64,000 bases of DNA from Candidatus Omnitrophota bacterium (GTDB lineage: Bacteria; Hinthialibacterota; Hinthialibacteria; Hinthialibacterales; Hinthialibacteraceae): the NCBI GenBank assembly GCA_013177805.1, contig JABLXU010000035.1, positions 1 through 64,000 of the forward strand, in the 5' to 3' direction. A program made the translations under genes and the position numbers. This document shows positions 1 to 7,328 of the stretch, piece by piece. The notes beneath the pieces are model-generated. The model did no database searches and was not told the origin of the DNA. It saw nothing but the letters and a program-made list of their open reading frames with translations. Within the stretch, counting starts at the first letter, position 1. Every line of letters begins with the position of its first letter.

Positions 1-160
1 TAGCCCTGATTTTTTTACTCGATTTGCGTGCTTCATGCACCGCGGCGGGCCAGTCCGGATTCGGGCTGGTCAATTGTTTTAAGATACAATCGATTTCCTC
101 GAGCGTGACGCGCCGGATCCCATGGGCAAAAGGTTCGTCGATATCCAAATGATATGTCAT
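1..160 (-). CDS. CHAD-domain protein, N-terminal part only (gene runs off the left edge)
   Basis: Reading leftwards from the ATG at 158-160, 53 codons are open to the window edge. The product starts MTYHLDIDEPF and reaches AVHEARKSSKKIRA, which matches the first helix of the CHAD domain (conserved histidine alpha-helical domain), where a His, a Lys/Arg pair and further basic residues form a polyphosphate-binding surface. CHAD proteins are linked to polyphosphate granules or occur fused to CYTH phosphatase domains. Only the start of the domain is visible, so fusion partners and total length cannot be judged. No strong ribosome binding site is visible upstream. Confidence 0.6.
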   Translation of the reverse strand, partial: MTYHLDIDEPFAHGIRRVTLEEIDCILKQLTSPNPDWPAAVHEARKSSKKIRA

Positions 161-456
161 TGCCGTTTCAACCGGACCTTCAGGATTTGCACGATGAGTT
201 AGAGGGCGGTCCATCACGGATTCAATTTCAATTGAACACCCGGAAACGATTGTCAAACTATTTACTTGATGGCTGAGAAAGGATCCCGTACAACCCATCA
301 AGGCTACCCTCACCCTGACTCTCTTCCCGAGAGAGATGGGATAGATTTCTATGATTCCTCCCCTGGCTTCCCCCCTCGGCAATACTCATGCCACGCCGTT
401 GGCGTTCCAATGCTGCTCGGTAAACCGATAAATGATTGTTTATATAAGGATTGCCG
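161..456. other. Intergenic stretch with a degenerate GC-rich dispersed repeat
   Basis: No convincing gene. Around 306-345 there is a CCCTCACCCTGACTCTC... stretch with CTCTC and GAGAG arms. It resembles a worn copy of the palindromic repeat seen much more clearly at 25107-25145 and 50975-51020. Confidence 0.35.
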
Positions 457-981
457 TTATTTTTCATTGTTTTTTAGCGCCGGGTCCTGCGCCGCCAGGA
501 ATTCTAAGTGATGACCACAAAGCCGGTATACGGTCCAATCATTCATAGGCCACGCGCCGAGTTTTTTATAAAAACCAATGGCCGGCTCGTTCCAGTTCAG
601 GACTGACCATTCCAGGCGCCCGCAATGTCTTTCATGCGCGATGGCTGCCAGGCGTATGAGCAAAGCCTTCCCGATGCCTAGGCCGCGCCAGGCCGGATTC
701 ACATAGAGATCTTCCAAATACAGGCCCGGCCGCCCCACGAACGTGGAAAAAGTAGTGAAAAACAAGGCAAAGCCGACCGGATGGTTTTGATAAAAAGCCA
801 TCAGGCACTCCGCCATGGGGTGAGTGCCGAAAAGCGCGTCGTGGATGTCTTTTTCGGAAGAGATCACGTCCCGTGACAATTTTTCATACTCGGCCAATTC
901 CCGAATAAAAGCGTGGATCACCGGTGTGTCGCCCGGTTTCGCGAAACGGATCTCAAGCAGGGGATTGGCTGTTGGATTCAT
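457..981 (-). CDS. GNAT-family N-acetyltransferase (diamine/thialysine acetyltransferase type)
   Basis: A 174-residue protein of the GNAT fold that would transfer acetyl from acetyl-CoA to an amine. The N-terminal IRFAKPGDTPVIHAFIREL and EYEKL segments are typical of the SSAT/SAT2-like branch acting on polyamines or thialysine. The acetyl-CoA pyrophosphate loop is visible as WRGLGIGKALL, followed by the usual LEWSVLNWNEPAIGFYKKLGA region. The frame stays open upstream to 1179, but homology begins at the Met encoded at 979-981 (MNPTANPLLEIRF), so that start is chosen. The ribosome binding site is weak. The exact substrate cannot be told from sequence. Confidence 0.85.
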   Translation of the reverse strand: MNPTANPLLEIRFAKPGDTPVIHAFIRELAEYEKLSRDVISSEKDIHDALFGTHPMAECLMAFYQNHPVGFALFFTTFSTFVGRPGLYLEDLYVNPAWRGLGIGKALLIRLAAIAHERHCGRLEWSVLNWNEPAIGFYKKLGAWPMNDWTVYRLCGHHLEFLAAQDPALKNNEK

Positions 982-1346
982 CGGATTGGTACCTGGTTTG
1001 AAATAGAGTGACGAAATGGATGGCGTATAACAGGAACAGCAGGCCCACGCTGGTTTCCTTGACTTCTCCCAGCTGCAAATCGCCTGCCCACACCGTCTCG
1101 CTCCAAAATCTTTCGGTTCTTTCGGCCAATTTTTTTTGAGAATGGCCGCCGTCCGCTCGCAAAAAACTTTTCCGCACAACCGCTTCCGTATACATCGGTA
1201 TTGAATGGATTGCGTGGATGGGATTCATTAAAGCATCGGGAGCGCGATTGTAAACATCATGGAAAGGCTGGCCGGCTCCGCTCGGGGGGGAGGGAACGGA
1301 AGGCGCTGTCCCTTAATGCTATTTCGCTGGTGGAAGGGGCTACAAA

Positions 1347-1376
1347 TTGACGGGAGTGGATTCTTTCCCGTATGAT
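1347..1376 (+). promoter_or_regulatory. Sigma-70-type promoter for the Gfo/Idh/MocA gene
   Basis: TTGACG at 1347-1352 and TATGAT at 1371-1376 are separated by 18 bases. This is the best consensus promoter in the window. Transcription would start near 1383, about 56 bases before the oxidoreductase ATG. Confidence 0.6.
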
Positions 1377-1385
1377 GGGGTGGAT

Positions 1386-1406
1386 ATCACCCGGACTCCG
1401 GGTGAT
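1386..1406. promoter_or_regulatory. 21-base near-perfect palindrome at the predicted transcription start
   Basis: ATCACCCGGA, one central C, then TCCGGGTGAT: 10-base arms with no mismatch. It lies just after the -10 box, exactly where a repressor operator would block initiation or where a 5' hairpin would sit in the leader. Its size and symmetry suit a LacI- or GntR-type dimer; this is inference. Confidence 0.5.
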
Positions 1407-1438
1407 CAAAGCCGATTCCAAATCAGGAAGATACGACT

Positions 1439-2734
1439 ATGAAATCCATGGATCGAAGAACATTCGTCAAGGGAGCGGCTGGCGCTTGGGCCGCCGGGCA
1501 ACTCATCGGGACTTCGCGTTCGTGGGCGGGCGCGAACGACACCATTCGCGTCGCCGTGCTGGGCGTCCATGGGCGGGGGCAGGACCATATCCAAGCCCAC
1601 CAGGCCGAGCCCAATGTGGAAGTTGTGGCCTTATGCGACCCGGACCGGAAGGTGTTGACCAGCCGGGCCGCGCAGTTCAAGGAGAAATACGGCAAGGAAG
1701 TGAAAACCGCCGTGGACCTGCGGGACCTCTTCGCGGACGGTTCGATCGACGCGGTCAGTATCGCCACGCCCAACCATTGGCACGCCCTGGCCACGATTTG
1801 GGCTTGCCAGGCGGGCAAGGATGTCTACGTGGAGAAACCAGGCAGCCACAACATTTTTGAAGGGCGCAAAATGATCGAAGCGGCCTACAAGTACCGGCGC
1901 ATCGTCCAGCATGGCGTTCAATTGCGCAGCTCTCCCGCGCTGCAAGAAGCGGTGCAATTGCTGCGGGACGGCATAATCGGCAATGTGTATCTGGCCCGCG
2001 GCCTCTGTTTCCGCACCCGGCCCTCGATCGGCAAGAAACCCACCACTTGGGTGCCGGAGCATCTCGATTACGACCTGTGGCTGGGGCCGGCGCAATGGCG
2101 GCCGTATTCGGAAAACATCGTCCATTACAACTGGCATTGGCACTGGGATTTCGGCAACGGGGATGTCGGCAACCAGGGCGTGCACGAAACCGACATGTGC
2201 CTATGGGGGCTGGGCGTCAAAACGTTGCCCGACCAGGTCTGCGCCATGGGCGGCAAGTTCCTGTGGGACGATGACAAAGAAACCCCGGAATGGCTTTCCA
2301 CCAACTATAAGTTCACCCAGGAAAACAAAATGATCCAGTTCGAAACCCGGCCCTGGATCACCAACGACGAAGCGGGCGCCGGGGTGGGCAATATCTTTTA
2401 CGGTGAAGAGGGATTTATGGTGATCAAGGGGTATGGCACTTATGAGACCTACCTTGGCAAAGACAAAAAGCCAGGCCCCCGCCGCAGCGAGGAGGGGAAC
2501 CATTTCGCCAATTTCCACAAGGCGGTCCGTAGCCGCAACATGGCCGACCAAAACGGCCCGGTGGAAACGATCCATCTCTCCTCAGCGATTGCCCACCTGG
2601 GCAACATTGCTTATCTGACCGGCGCCACCCTCCAATTCGATCCACGCACTGAACGGTTCATCAACAACGAGGAGGCGAACCGGTATTTGTCCCGCAAATA
2701 CCGGGAGCCGTTTGTGGTGCCTGAAATCGTCTGA
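1439..2734 (+). CDS. Tat-exported Gfo/Idh/MocA-family NAD(P)-dependent oxidoreductase
   Basis: A 431-residue sugar- or inositol-type dehydrogenase. Residues 1-30 are a twin-arginine signal (MDRRTFVKGAAG, Arg 6-7), so it is probably exported folded with its cofactor. A Rossmann segment follows (IRVAVLGVHGRGQDH, about residues 37-50), then the family's catalytic EKPGSHN stretch near residue 132 and the C-terminal alpha/beta domain. ATG at 1439 is preceded by AGGAAG eight bases upstream, and by the promoter and palindrome listed separately. Gfo/Idh/MocA enzymes with Tat signals are common in polysaccharide-degrading PVC/FCB bacteria, and some work with DUF1080 proteins in 3-keto-glycoside metabolism. 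Two DUF1080 genes lie elsewhere in this window. The substrate is not assignable. Confidence 0.93.
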   Translation: MKSMDRRTFVKGAAGAWAAGQLIGTSRSWAGANDTIRVAVLGVHGRGQDHIQAHQAEPNVEVVALCDPDRKVLTSRAAQFKEKYGKEVKTAVDLRDLFADGSIDAVSIATPNHWHALATIWACQAGKDVYVEKPGSHNIFEGRKMIEAAYKYRRIVQHGVQLRSSPALQEAVQLLRDGIIGNVYLARGLCFRTRPSIGKKPTTWVPEHLDYDLWLGPAQWRPYSENIVHYNWHWHWDFGNGDVGNQGVHETDMCLWGLGVKTLPDQVCAMGGKFLWDDDKETPEWLSTNYKFTQENKMIQFETRPWITNDEAGAGVGNIFYGEEGFMVIKGYGTYETYLGKDKKPGPRRSEEGNHFANFHKAVRSRNMADQNGPVETIHLSSAIAHLGNIAYLTGATLQFDPRTERFINNEEANRYLSRKYREPFVVPEIV

Positions 2735-2768
2735 TTTTTTTAAATTTTGGAATTTTGGGGAGGAGACG

Positions 2769-2810
2769 GGGTGAGAGGATCCTTTCGGGGATGGATCTCA
2801 CCCTTTCTCA
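2769..2810 (+). terminator. Probable terminator hairpin after the oxidoreductase gene
   Basis: GGGTGAGA (2769-2776) pairs with TCTCACCC (2796-2803), with an inner ATCC/GGAT pairing, and is followed by TTTCTCATATT. The T-tract is short, so a Rho-independent role is only probable. Confidence 0.45.
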
Positions 2811-2969
2811 TATTATCCAAAGTGGAAATGCTCTCGTTTCCTGGGAGTGATGGCCTTCGCTTGTTATAGTACCACAGCCGTGGACAGGCCATTTCCCCTT
2901 GTGCGCCGAGGGCTCGGCGGTACGATCCTTTCTAATCCAACCCTGATAAGAATAAGAAGAAGGAATCCC

Positions 2970-3341
2970 ATGATGCAGGTATCCAGCCGGAAACTGGAAG
3001 AGTTGGCCCCCGTCCCGTATGCCTCTTTCCATGATCTTGAAGAATGTCTGCAAAAAAGCCGTTCAGAAACCGTTTTTATCCTGAAGCATAGCCGGACATG
3101 TCCGGTCTCTGCTTATGCCAAGAGGGAAGTCGACGCGTTTCTGCGCCGTCACCCGGCCACAGTATACCTGGTAGTGGTGCAAGACCAGCGGGTGGCGTCC
3201 AACGCGATCGCCGAGCGCCTGCGAATCAAACACGAAAGCCCGCAAGTGCTCTGCCTGCGGGATGGACGGGTGCAAGCGGTGTACAATCATCACCGCATTA
3301 CGGCGGACGCGCTGCAAAAGGAATGGCAGCCGGGAGGGTGA
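2970..3341 (+). CDS. ytxJ: YtxJ-like bacillithiol-system thioredoxin-fold protein
   Basis: A 123-residue protein of the YtxJ family (DUF2847), a small monothiol thioredoxin-like group associated with bacillithiol redox chemistry. The hallmark ILKHSRTCPVSAYAKRE carries the presumed redox cysteine (Cys44), followed by YLVVVQDQR and a cis-proline-like SPQ segment (ESPQVLCL). The open frame begins at 2847 but homology and a good ribosome binding site (AAGAAGGA, seven to eight bases away) favour ATG 2970; a second ATG follows at 2973. No other bacillithiol gene is in the window. The protein appears cytoplasmic. It is convergent with phoH, 15 bases away. Confidence 0.85.
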   Translation: MMQVSSRKLEELAPVPYASFHDLEECLQKSRSETVFILKHSRTCPVSAYAKREVDAFLRRHPATVYLVVVQDQRVASNAIAERLRIKHESPQVLCLRDGRVQAVYNHHRITADALQKEWQPGG

Positions 3342-3357
3342 GGCCGGCGGCCTTTCT
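3341..3357 (+). terminator. Short GC hairpin between convergent genes
   Basis: AGGCC-GGC-GGCCT (3341-3353) followed by TTCTTAT. It overlaps the ytxJ stop codon and abuts the phoH stop. It is small and could be chance. Confidence 0.3.
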
Positions 3358-4541
3358 TATAATCCATTGCGCAGCGCCATGTCGCAGATGGGGCCGCGGC
3401 TGCGGTCGCCTTTCAGGACGATATGGCCGTATCCGGGTTCGCCCATGCAGGTTTTGACGATCCAGTTCAATCCATTGTTGAATTTGTTCAGATAGCGGTT
3501 GTCGATCTGCTCCACGTCACCCAGGCAGACGCATTTCGTGCCATGGCCCATGCGGGTCAAGAGGCTGCGCACTTCCACGCGTGAGAGGTTCTGGGTTTCG
3601 TCCACGATCACGAACGCGTTTTCGATATTCATGCCCCGGATATAGGCGATGGGAATAATCTCGAAAAACTCCGGATTCAATTTGAGTTTTTGAGGTGTGG
3701 AATCTTCGGTGAAAATGCGGCTGCACTTGCTTTTCCTCTGCATGTGCAGTTTATAGATCAAACTGCGCAGATAGCGGATATACGGATCCACCTTGTCGTC
3801 GATATCGCCGGGTAGATAGCCCAGGCTTTCGCCCACTTCGATGGTGGGTTTGATCAAGTAAATTTTGTCAAACTTCTTTTCCTGAATCACTTCCTGCATG
3901 GCCGCGGCGAGGGAAATGTAAGTTTTGCCGAAACCGGCCTTCGATTGCATGGTGACGAGATGGATATGGCTGCTGAGCAGGAGTTCGAAAGCAAGGTTTT
4001 GGTAGATATTCAGCGGCTTGATGTTCCAGACACAATGCGTGTAATCGATCACGCGGTGCTCGGAAGGCGAGAGGTTCAACCGGGGCTTGCCGTTTTCCCA
4101 GGTGAACGAATTGGGAATGAAAGGGCTGCCTTCCTCGATGAATCCCGTATAGAGTTGGGATTCGGATTCGTAGGGGATGGATTGTTCGAATGGTTCGCTT
4201 TTGATGTTGTGATATTTACATAATACCCGGAACAGTTTGTCGTTGGTGACCAGGATGGGATCGGGGATGTTGGCGTTTTTAATATCTTCCAGAATTTGAA
4301 TGTCGCCGTGCGCTCCGTTGGGGTGGTTTGCCCCGATCAATTTGATGTAGGGTTTTTCCTCGATTTCATCCACTACCCGGGACACTACAGGCGCCAGCCG
4401 TTTGTCTTTCTTCAATCCCTCAATTTCGAGAACCACTGTGTAGGGCAGGTAGATGTCGTTTTCACTTCCATTGTGGAGAATCTCGATGCATTTGGGATTA
4501 TCCAGCAAGACACTGGTGTCAATCACGTAATTTTTGCGCAT
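3357..4541 (-). CDS. phoH: PhoH-family ATPase with N-terminal PIN domain (PhoH2 type)
   Basis: A 394-residue fusion of a PIN ribonuclease-like domain (residues 1-125; VIDTSVLLDNP with Asp8, and later TND around residue 100) and a PhoH P-loop ATPase domain (about 175-390). Walker A is SKAGFGKT (residues 200-207) and Walker B is AFVIVDETQN (about 309-318). PhoH2 proteins in other bacteria unwind and cleave RNA. The open frame runs to 4691, but the PIN domain begins at the ATG 4539-4541, preceded on the minus strand by CCGGAGG at good distance, so this start is chosen. The upstream 400 bases are non-coding. Confidence 0.93.
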   Translation of the reverse strand: MRKNYVIDTSVLLDNPKCIEILHNGSENDIYLPYTVVLEIEGLKKDKRLAPVVSRVVDEIEEKPYIKLIGANHPNGAHGDIQILEDIKNANIPDPILVTNDKLFRVLCKYHNIKSEPFEQSIPYESESQLYTGFIEEGSPFIPNSFTWENGKPRLNLSPSEHRVIDYTHCVWNIKPLNIYQNLAFELLLSSHIHLVTMQSKAGFGKTYISLAAAMQEVIQEKKFDKIYLIKPTIEVGESLGYLPGDIDDKVDPYIRYLRSLIYKLHMQRKSKCSRIFTEDSTPQKLKLNPEFFEIIPIAYIRGMNIENAFVIVDETQNLSRVEVRSLLTRMGHGTKCVCLGDVEQIDNRYLNKFNNGLNWIVKTCMGEPGYGHIVLKGDRSRGPICDMALRNGL

Positions 4542-4946
4542 GAATACCTCCGGAAAGAAATCCGGCCAGACCATCGGTATGGAACTCGCCGCTTTCTGGA
4601 CCTCTCGTGGCTGGCTGGTGGATGGAGCAAACGGCCCCGGCGGGCGGCATGAAGGGATACAACGGAAACGGCCTCTCCGCGAAAGAGCCATGCGGGGGGA
4701 TTGATGGAGAAGGGAACCGGGTAGGACCTCAAATCCGTATACTGCCTCCCTCCAGGGAATGGGATCGATTGGAAAGGAAGTTTACATTCCGCATCCGGCG
4801 ATGGATTATCGCCCCCTTCCGCTCGCCGATACCATATCAACAATCCGCCAAACGATCAATGGGAAATGAGGAAGCGGGAGTGGAAGAAGGGGCATGCCGG
4901 CATAAATTATCGTTTGTGTAATTACACTCGGGGAAGAAGTTAGATT
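4542..4946. other. Non-coding stretch between phoH and sucrose synthase genes
   Basis: About 405 bases lying 3' of the sucrose synthase gene and 5' of phoH, both on the minus strand. It contains open frames on both strands without recognisable products. The phoH promoter must lie here, but no convincing -35/-10 pair was seen. Confidence 0.4.
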
Positions 4947-7328
4947 TTATTCCAGCAGCCCGGCCCGCCGGCGGAACATGAGACTGTAAAACAAATGCAG
5001 GTAGTGCCGGATTTCCTCCCGTTCCAGATTGGTTACGAATTTCCAGAATCCATAAATCCGGGCCAGCGTCATCAGCTGGTGGGCGTACAGTTTCCAATTG
5101 TATCGGGTTTCCACCCGTTTCAAGGCTCCCTGAGAGATACGAAGCCATTCATCGGGATTTTCCCGGGACCGGCGGAAAAAACCGGCGATCCGCTGAGCGG
5201 ATTCCAGGCCGTGGTTGGGATCGATATGGTAACCTGAAATCCCGTCCTCGATGATCTCCAGCGGGCCGCCGTAGCGGGTGGCGAAAGGAGGCAGTCCGGA
5301 AGCCATGGCTTCGATCACGGTCAGGCCGAAGGCTTCGAACAAGGCCGGCTGCGCGAACGCGCCGCGGCGGTCGGCGATGGTCCGGTATAATTCTCCCACC
5401 AGGTTTTTTTCGAGTTGCATGGCGATCCACCGCATTTGTCTGTCCAGTTGGTAACAATCCATGATGTCATGCATGCGTTGGATTTGTTCCCGTTCCTCCA
5501 GATCGCTGGAATCGTCCGGATGGAGATGCCCGCCCACGATCAGCAGGTTGGCTTCATCCCGCAGTTCCGGGCATTGGCCGTACCATTCCGCCAAGCCGGT
5601 CAGGTTCTTGATGCGGTCCATCCGGGCCATGCTGAACAGCAAGGGTTTATCCGGATCTTCAAACCAACCCCGCATGTGGGGATGCGGGTTGCCGAACAAC
5701 ATGTCATTGAGTTCGCCTGCCAGTTCGGTCAACCGGCGGGAGGAATCCGAATAGGGGAAATACACGTCAGGATCGGCGCCTGGCGACATGATGTTGAACT
5801 TGGGATCGAACACGTTGATCCCGTTGATCACGCGGTAGAGCCGGGGGAGGGTGAACGTGATGTAACTTTCGTACTGCCCCACGATGTAGGGATTGCCCGC
5901 GATTTCCTGATACGTGCTGGTGATGATGAAATCGGCGGAATTCATGGCGATCAGGTCGGCCGTGAACTGGCTGGAAAAATGGTAATGGTCTTCGTTGGTT
6001 TCCCAATATAAGTCGGAATAGAGGTATTTGGTTTTTTCGAGGGCGTGCGCGATGTTGCATTGGGTGACTTTGAGCCGCCGCGACAACAGGGTGGCCACCA
6101 AATTGCCGTCCGAATAATTGCCGATGATCAAATCCGGCCGGCCGCCCAGCGCCGCCAGGATTTCCTTTTCGGCGTCTAACGCGAACCGCTCCAGATACGG
6201 CCAGATGTGAAACCGCGAGATCCAGTGCGGGATGATTTCTCCCGCCGGATTCCGGAACGGGACCCGGACGATTTTGGCGTGCCGGGTTCCGGCGATGGAT
6301 TCCAGGGGCTGGTTGCAGGTGGTGTCGCGTGCTTCCGGGATGAGACGGGTGATGACCAGGATTTGCGGTTCGAGGTCGATCCCTTGTTCCCACAAGCGGT
6401 GGTACATCTCCTTTTCGAGGTATTTCACCTGATCCAGGATATAGATGACTTGTCCGCCGGTGTCAGGCTTGCCCAGCACATTGGCCTGGCCGAAATACCC
6501 ATGGGGCGAGAGGATCACCACGCTGAAGATCATGGGAATCCGCCCCAGGAACTGTCTCAAGTTGTCGTGATCCGGCGCTTCCAGCACATCCGCCAGCAGG
6601 CGTACCGTTTCGAGCATGCGTTGGCCGGTCCGCCCCCAGCCCGGTTCGAAACCATAACTTTGCATCGTGTGCGCGACATCAGTCCACACAATGCCGCCCG
6701 GCTGGGTGGAGAGAAAGTCCTGCGCCTTATCCAGCATGGCGTGGAGGTGGGCCACGGTCTGGATCCGGTCGTTGAGCATTAACTGCTGCCCCCGGCATTG
6801 ATGGAGTTGAAGGAAACGCAAAAGCGATTGTTGTCCCTGAGCACGGTTCGTGAACAGCTGGCTGGATAGATGGCGGTTGAGGAATTCTACTCCCCGGCCG
6901 ATGGAACGGGATTCCTTGAATTGCGGGAAATCCCGGTTGAACGGTGTCAAATCGAATTCCGGCAGCCAATCGTCTTGATGGCCGGGATGCACCAGCCGTT
7001 CCTTGAACTGGAGAAACTCGGATACATCCATCTCCTCGAAATGCGCGGATTCCGAATGAAATCGCACGTAGTTCCATGTGGCCGTTTTGGGACGCAAGGC
7101 GAAACAGATCCAGGATCCATGAATGACGGCTTCCTGGCTGCATAGGACAAATCCCTTGAAGGGGGAATATTCCAATTCATGCCCGGGATCCCGCCGGCAA
7201 AATTCCGTAAAGGCATCCACGATGTCCGATTTCAATAAGAACGGTTTCCCCAGGCCGAGCAGAATCCGCACGAAGGAATAGATCCACGGCCGCTTTTGTT
7301 CCACAAGTTCTTGCAAGGTCGCGATCAT
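4947..7328 (-). CDS. Sucrose synthase
   Basis: A 793-residue GT4 enzyme catalysing the reversible reaction sucrose + UDP/ADP = fructose + NDP-glucose. Full family length (plant and cyanobacterial enzymes are about 800 residues). The N-terminal regulatory half is followed by the GT-B core: VLGKPDTGGQVIYILDQVKYL, the TQCNIAHALEKTKY segment, GADPDVYFPYS, PLLFSMARMDRIKNLTGL and the nucleotide-sugar motif ALFEAFGLTVIEAMASG. Its ATG (7326-7328) overlaps the upstream SPS stop in an ATGA, so the two are almost certainly translationally coupled. Together they allow both synthesis and reversible cleavage of sucrose. The assignment is secure; nucleotide preference (UDP or ADP) is not visible. Confidence 0.95.
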   Translation of the reverse strand: MIATLQELVEQKRPWIYSFVRILLGLGKPFLLKSDIVDAFTEFCRRDPGHELEYSPFKGFVLCSQEAVIHGSWICFALRPKTATWNYVRFHSESAHFEEMDVSEFLQFKERLVHPGHQDDWLPEFDLTPFNRDFPQFKESRSIGRGVEFLNRHLSSQLFTNRAQGQQSLLRFLQLHQCRGQQLMLNDRIQTVAHLHAMLDKAQDFLSTQPGGIVWTDVAHTMQSYGFEPGWGRTGQRMLETVRLLADVLEAPDHDNLRQFLGRIPMIFSVVILSPHGYFGQANVLGKPDTGGQVIYILDQVKYLEKEMYHRLWEQGIDLEPQILVITRLIPEARDTTCNQPLESIAGTRHAKIVRVPFRNPAGEIIPHWISRFHIWPYLERFALDAEKEILAALGGRPDLIIGNYSDGNLVATLLSRRLKVTQCNIAHALEKTKYLYSDLYWETNEDHYHFSSQFTADLIAMNSADFIITSTYQEIAGNPYIVGQYESYITFTLPRLYRVINGINVFDPKFNIMSPGADPDVYFPYSDSSRRLTELAGELNDMLFGNPHPHMRGWFEDPDKPLLFSMARMDRIKNLTGLAEWYGQCPELRDEANLLIVGGHLHPDDSSDLEEREQIQRMHDIMDCYQLDRQMRWIAMQLEKNLVGELYRTIADRRGAFAQPALFEAFGLTVIEAMASGLPPFATRYGGPLEIIEDGISGYHIDPNHGLESAQRIAGFFRRSRENPDEWLRISQGALKRVETRYNWKLYAHQLMTLARIYGFWKFVTNLEREEIRHYLHLFYSLMFRRRAGLLE

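Noticed and set aside
953-1228. 91-codon minus-strand frame overlapping the start of the GNAT gene, with a hydrophobic stretch
   Set aside because: It overlaps the GNAT start, has no recognisable homology and no clear ribosome binding site; it is more likely non-coding leader.
4607-4921. 104-codon plus-strand frame between phoH and sucrose synthase
   Set aside because: No ribosome binding site, biased composition and no homology.
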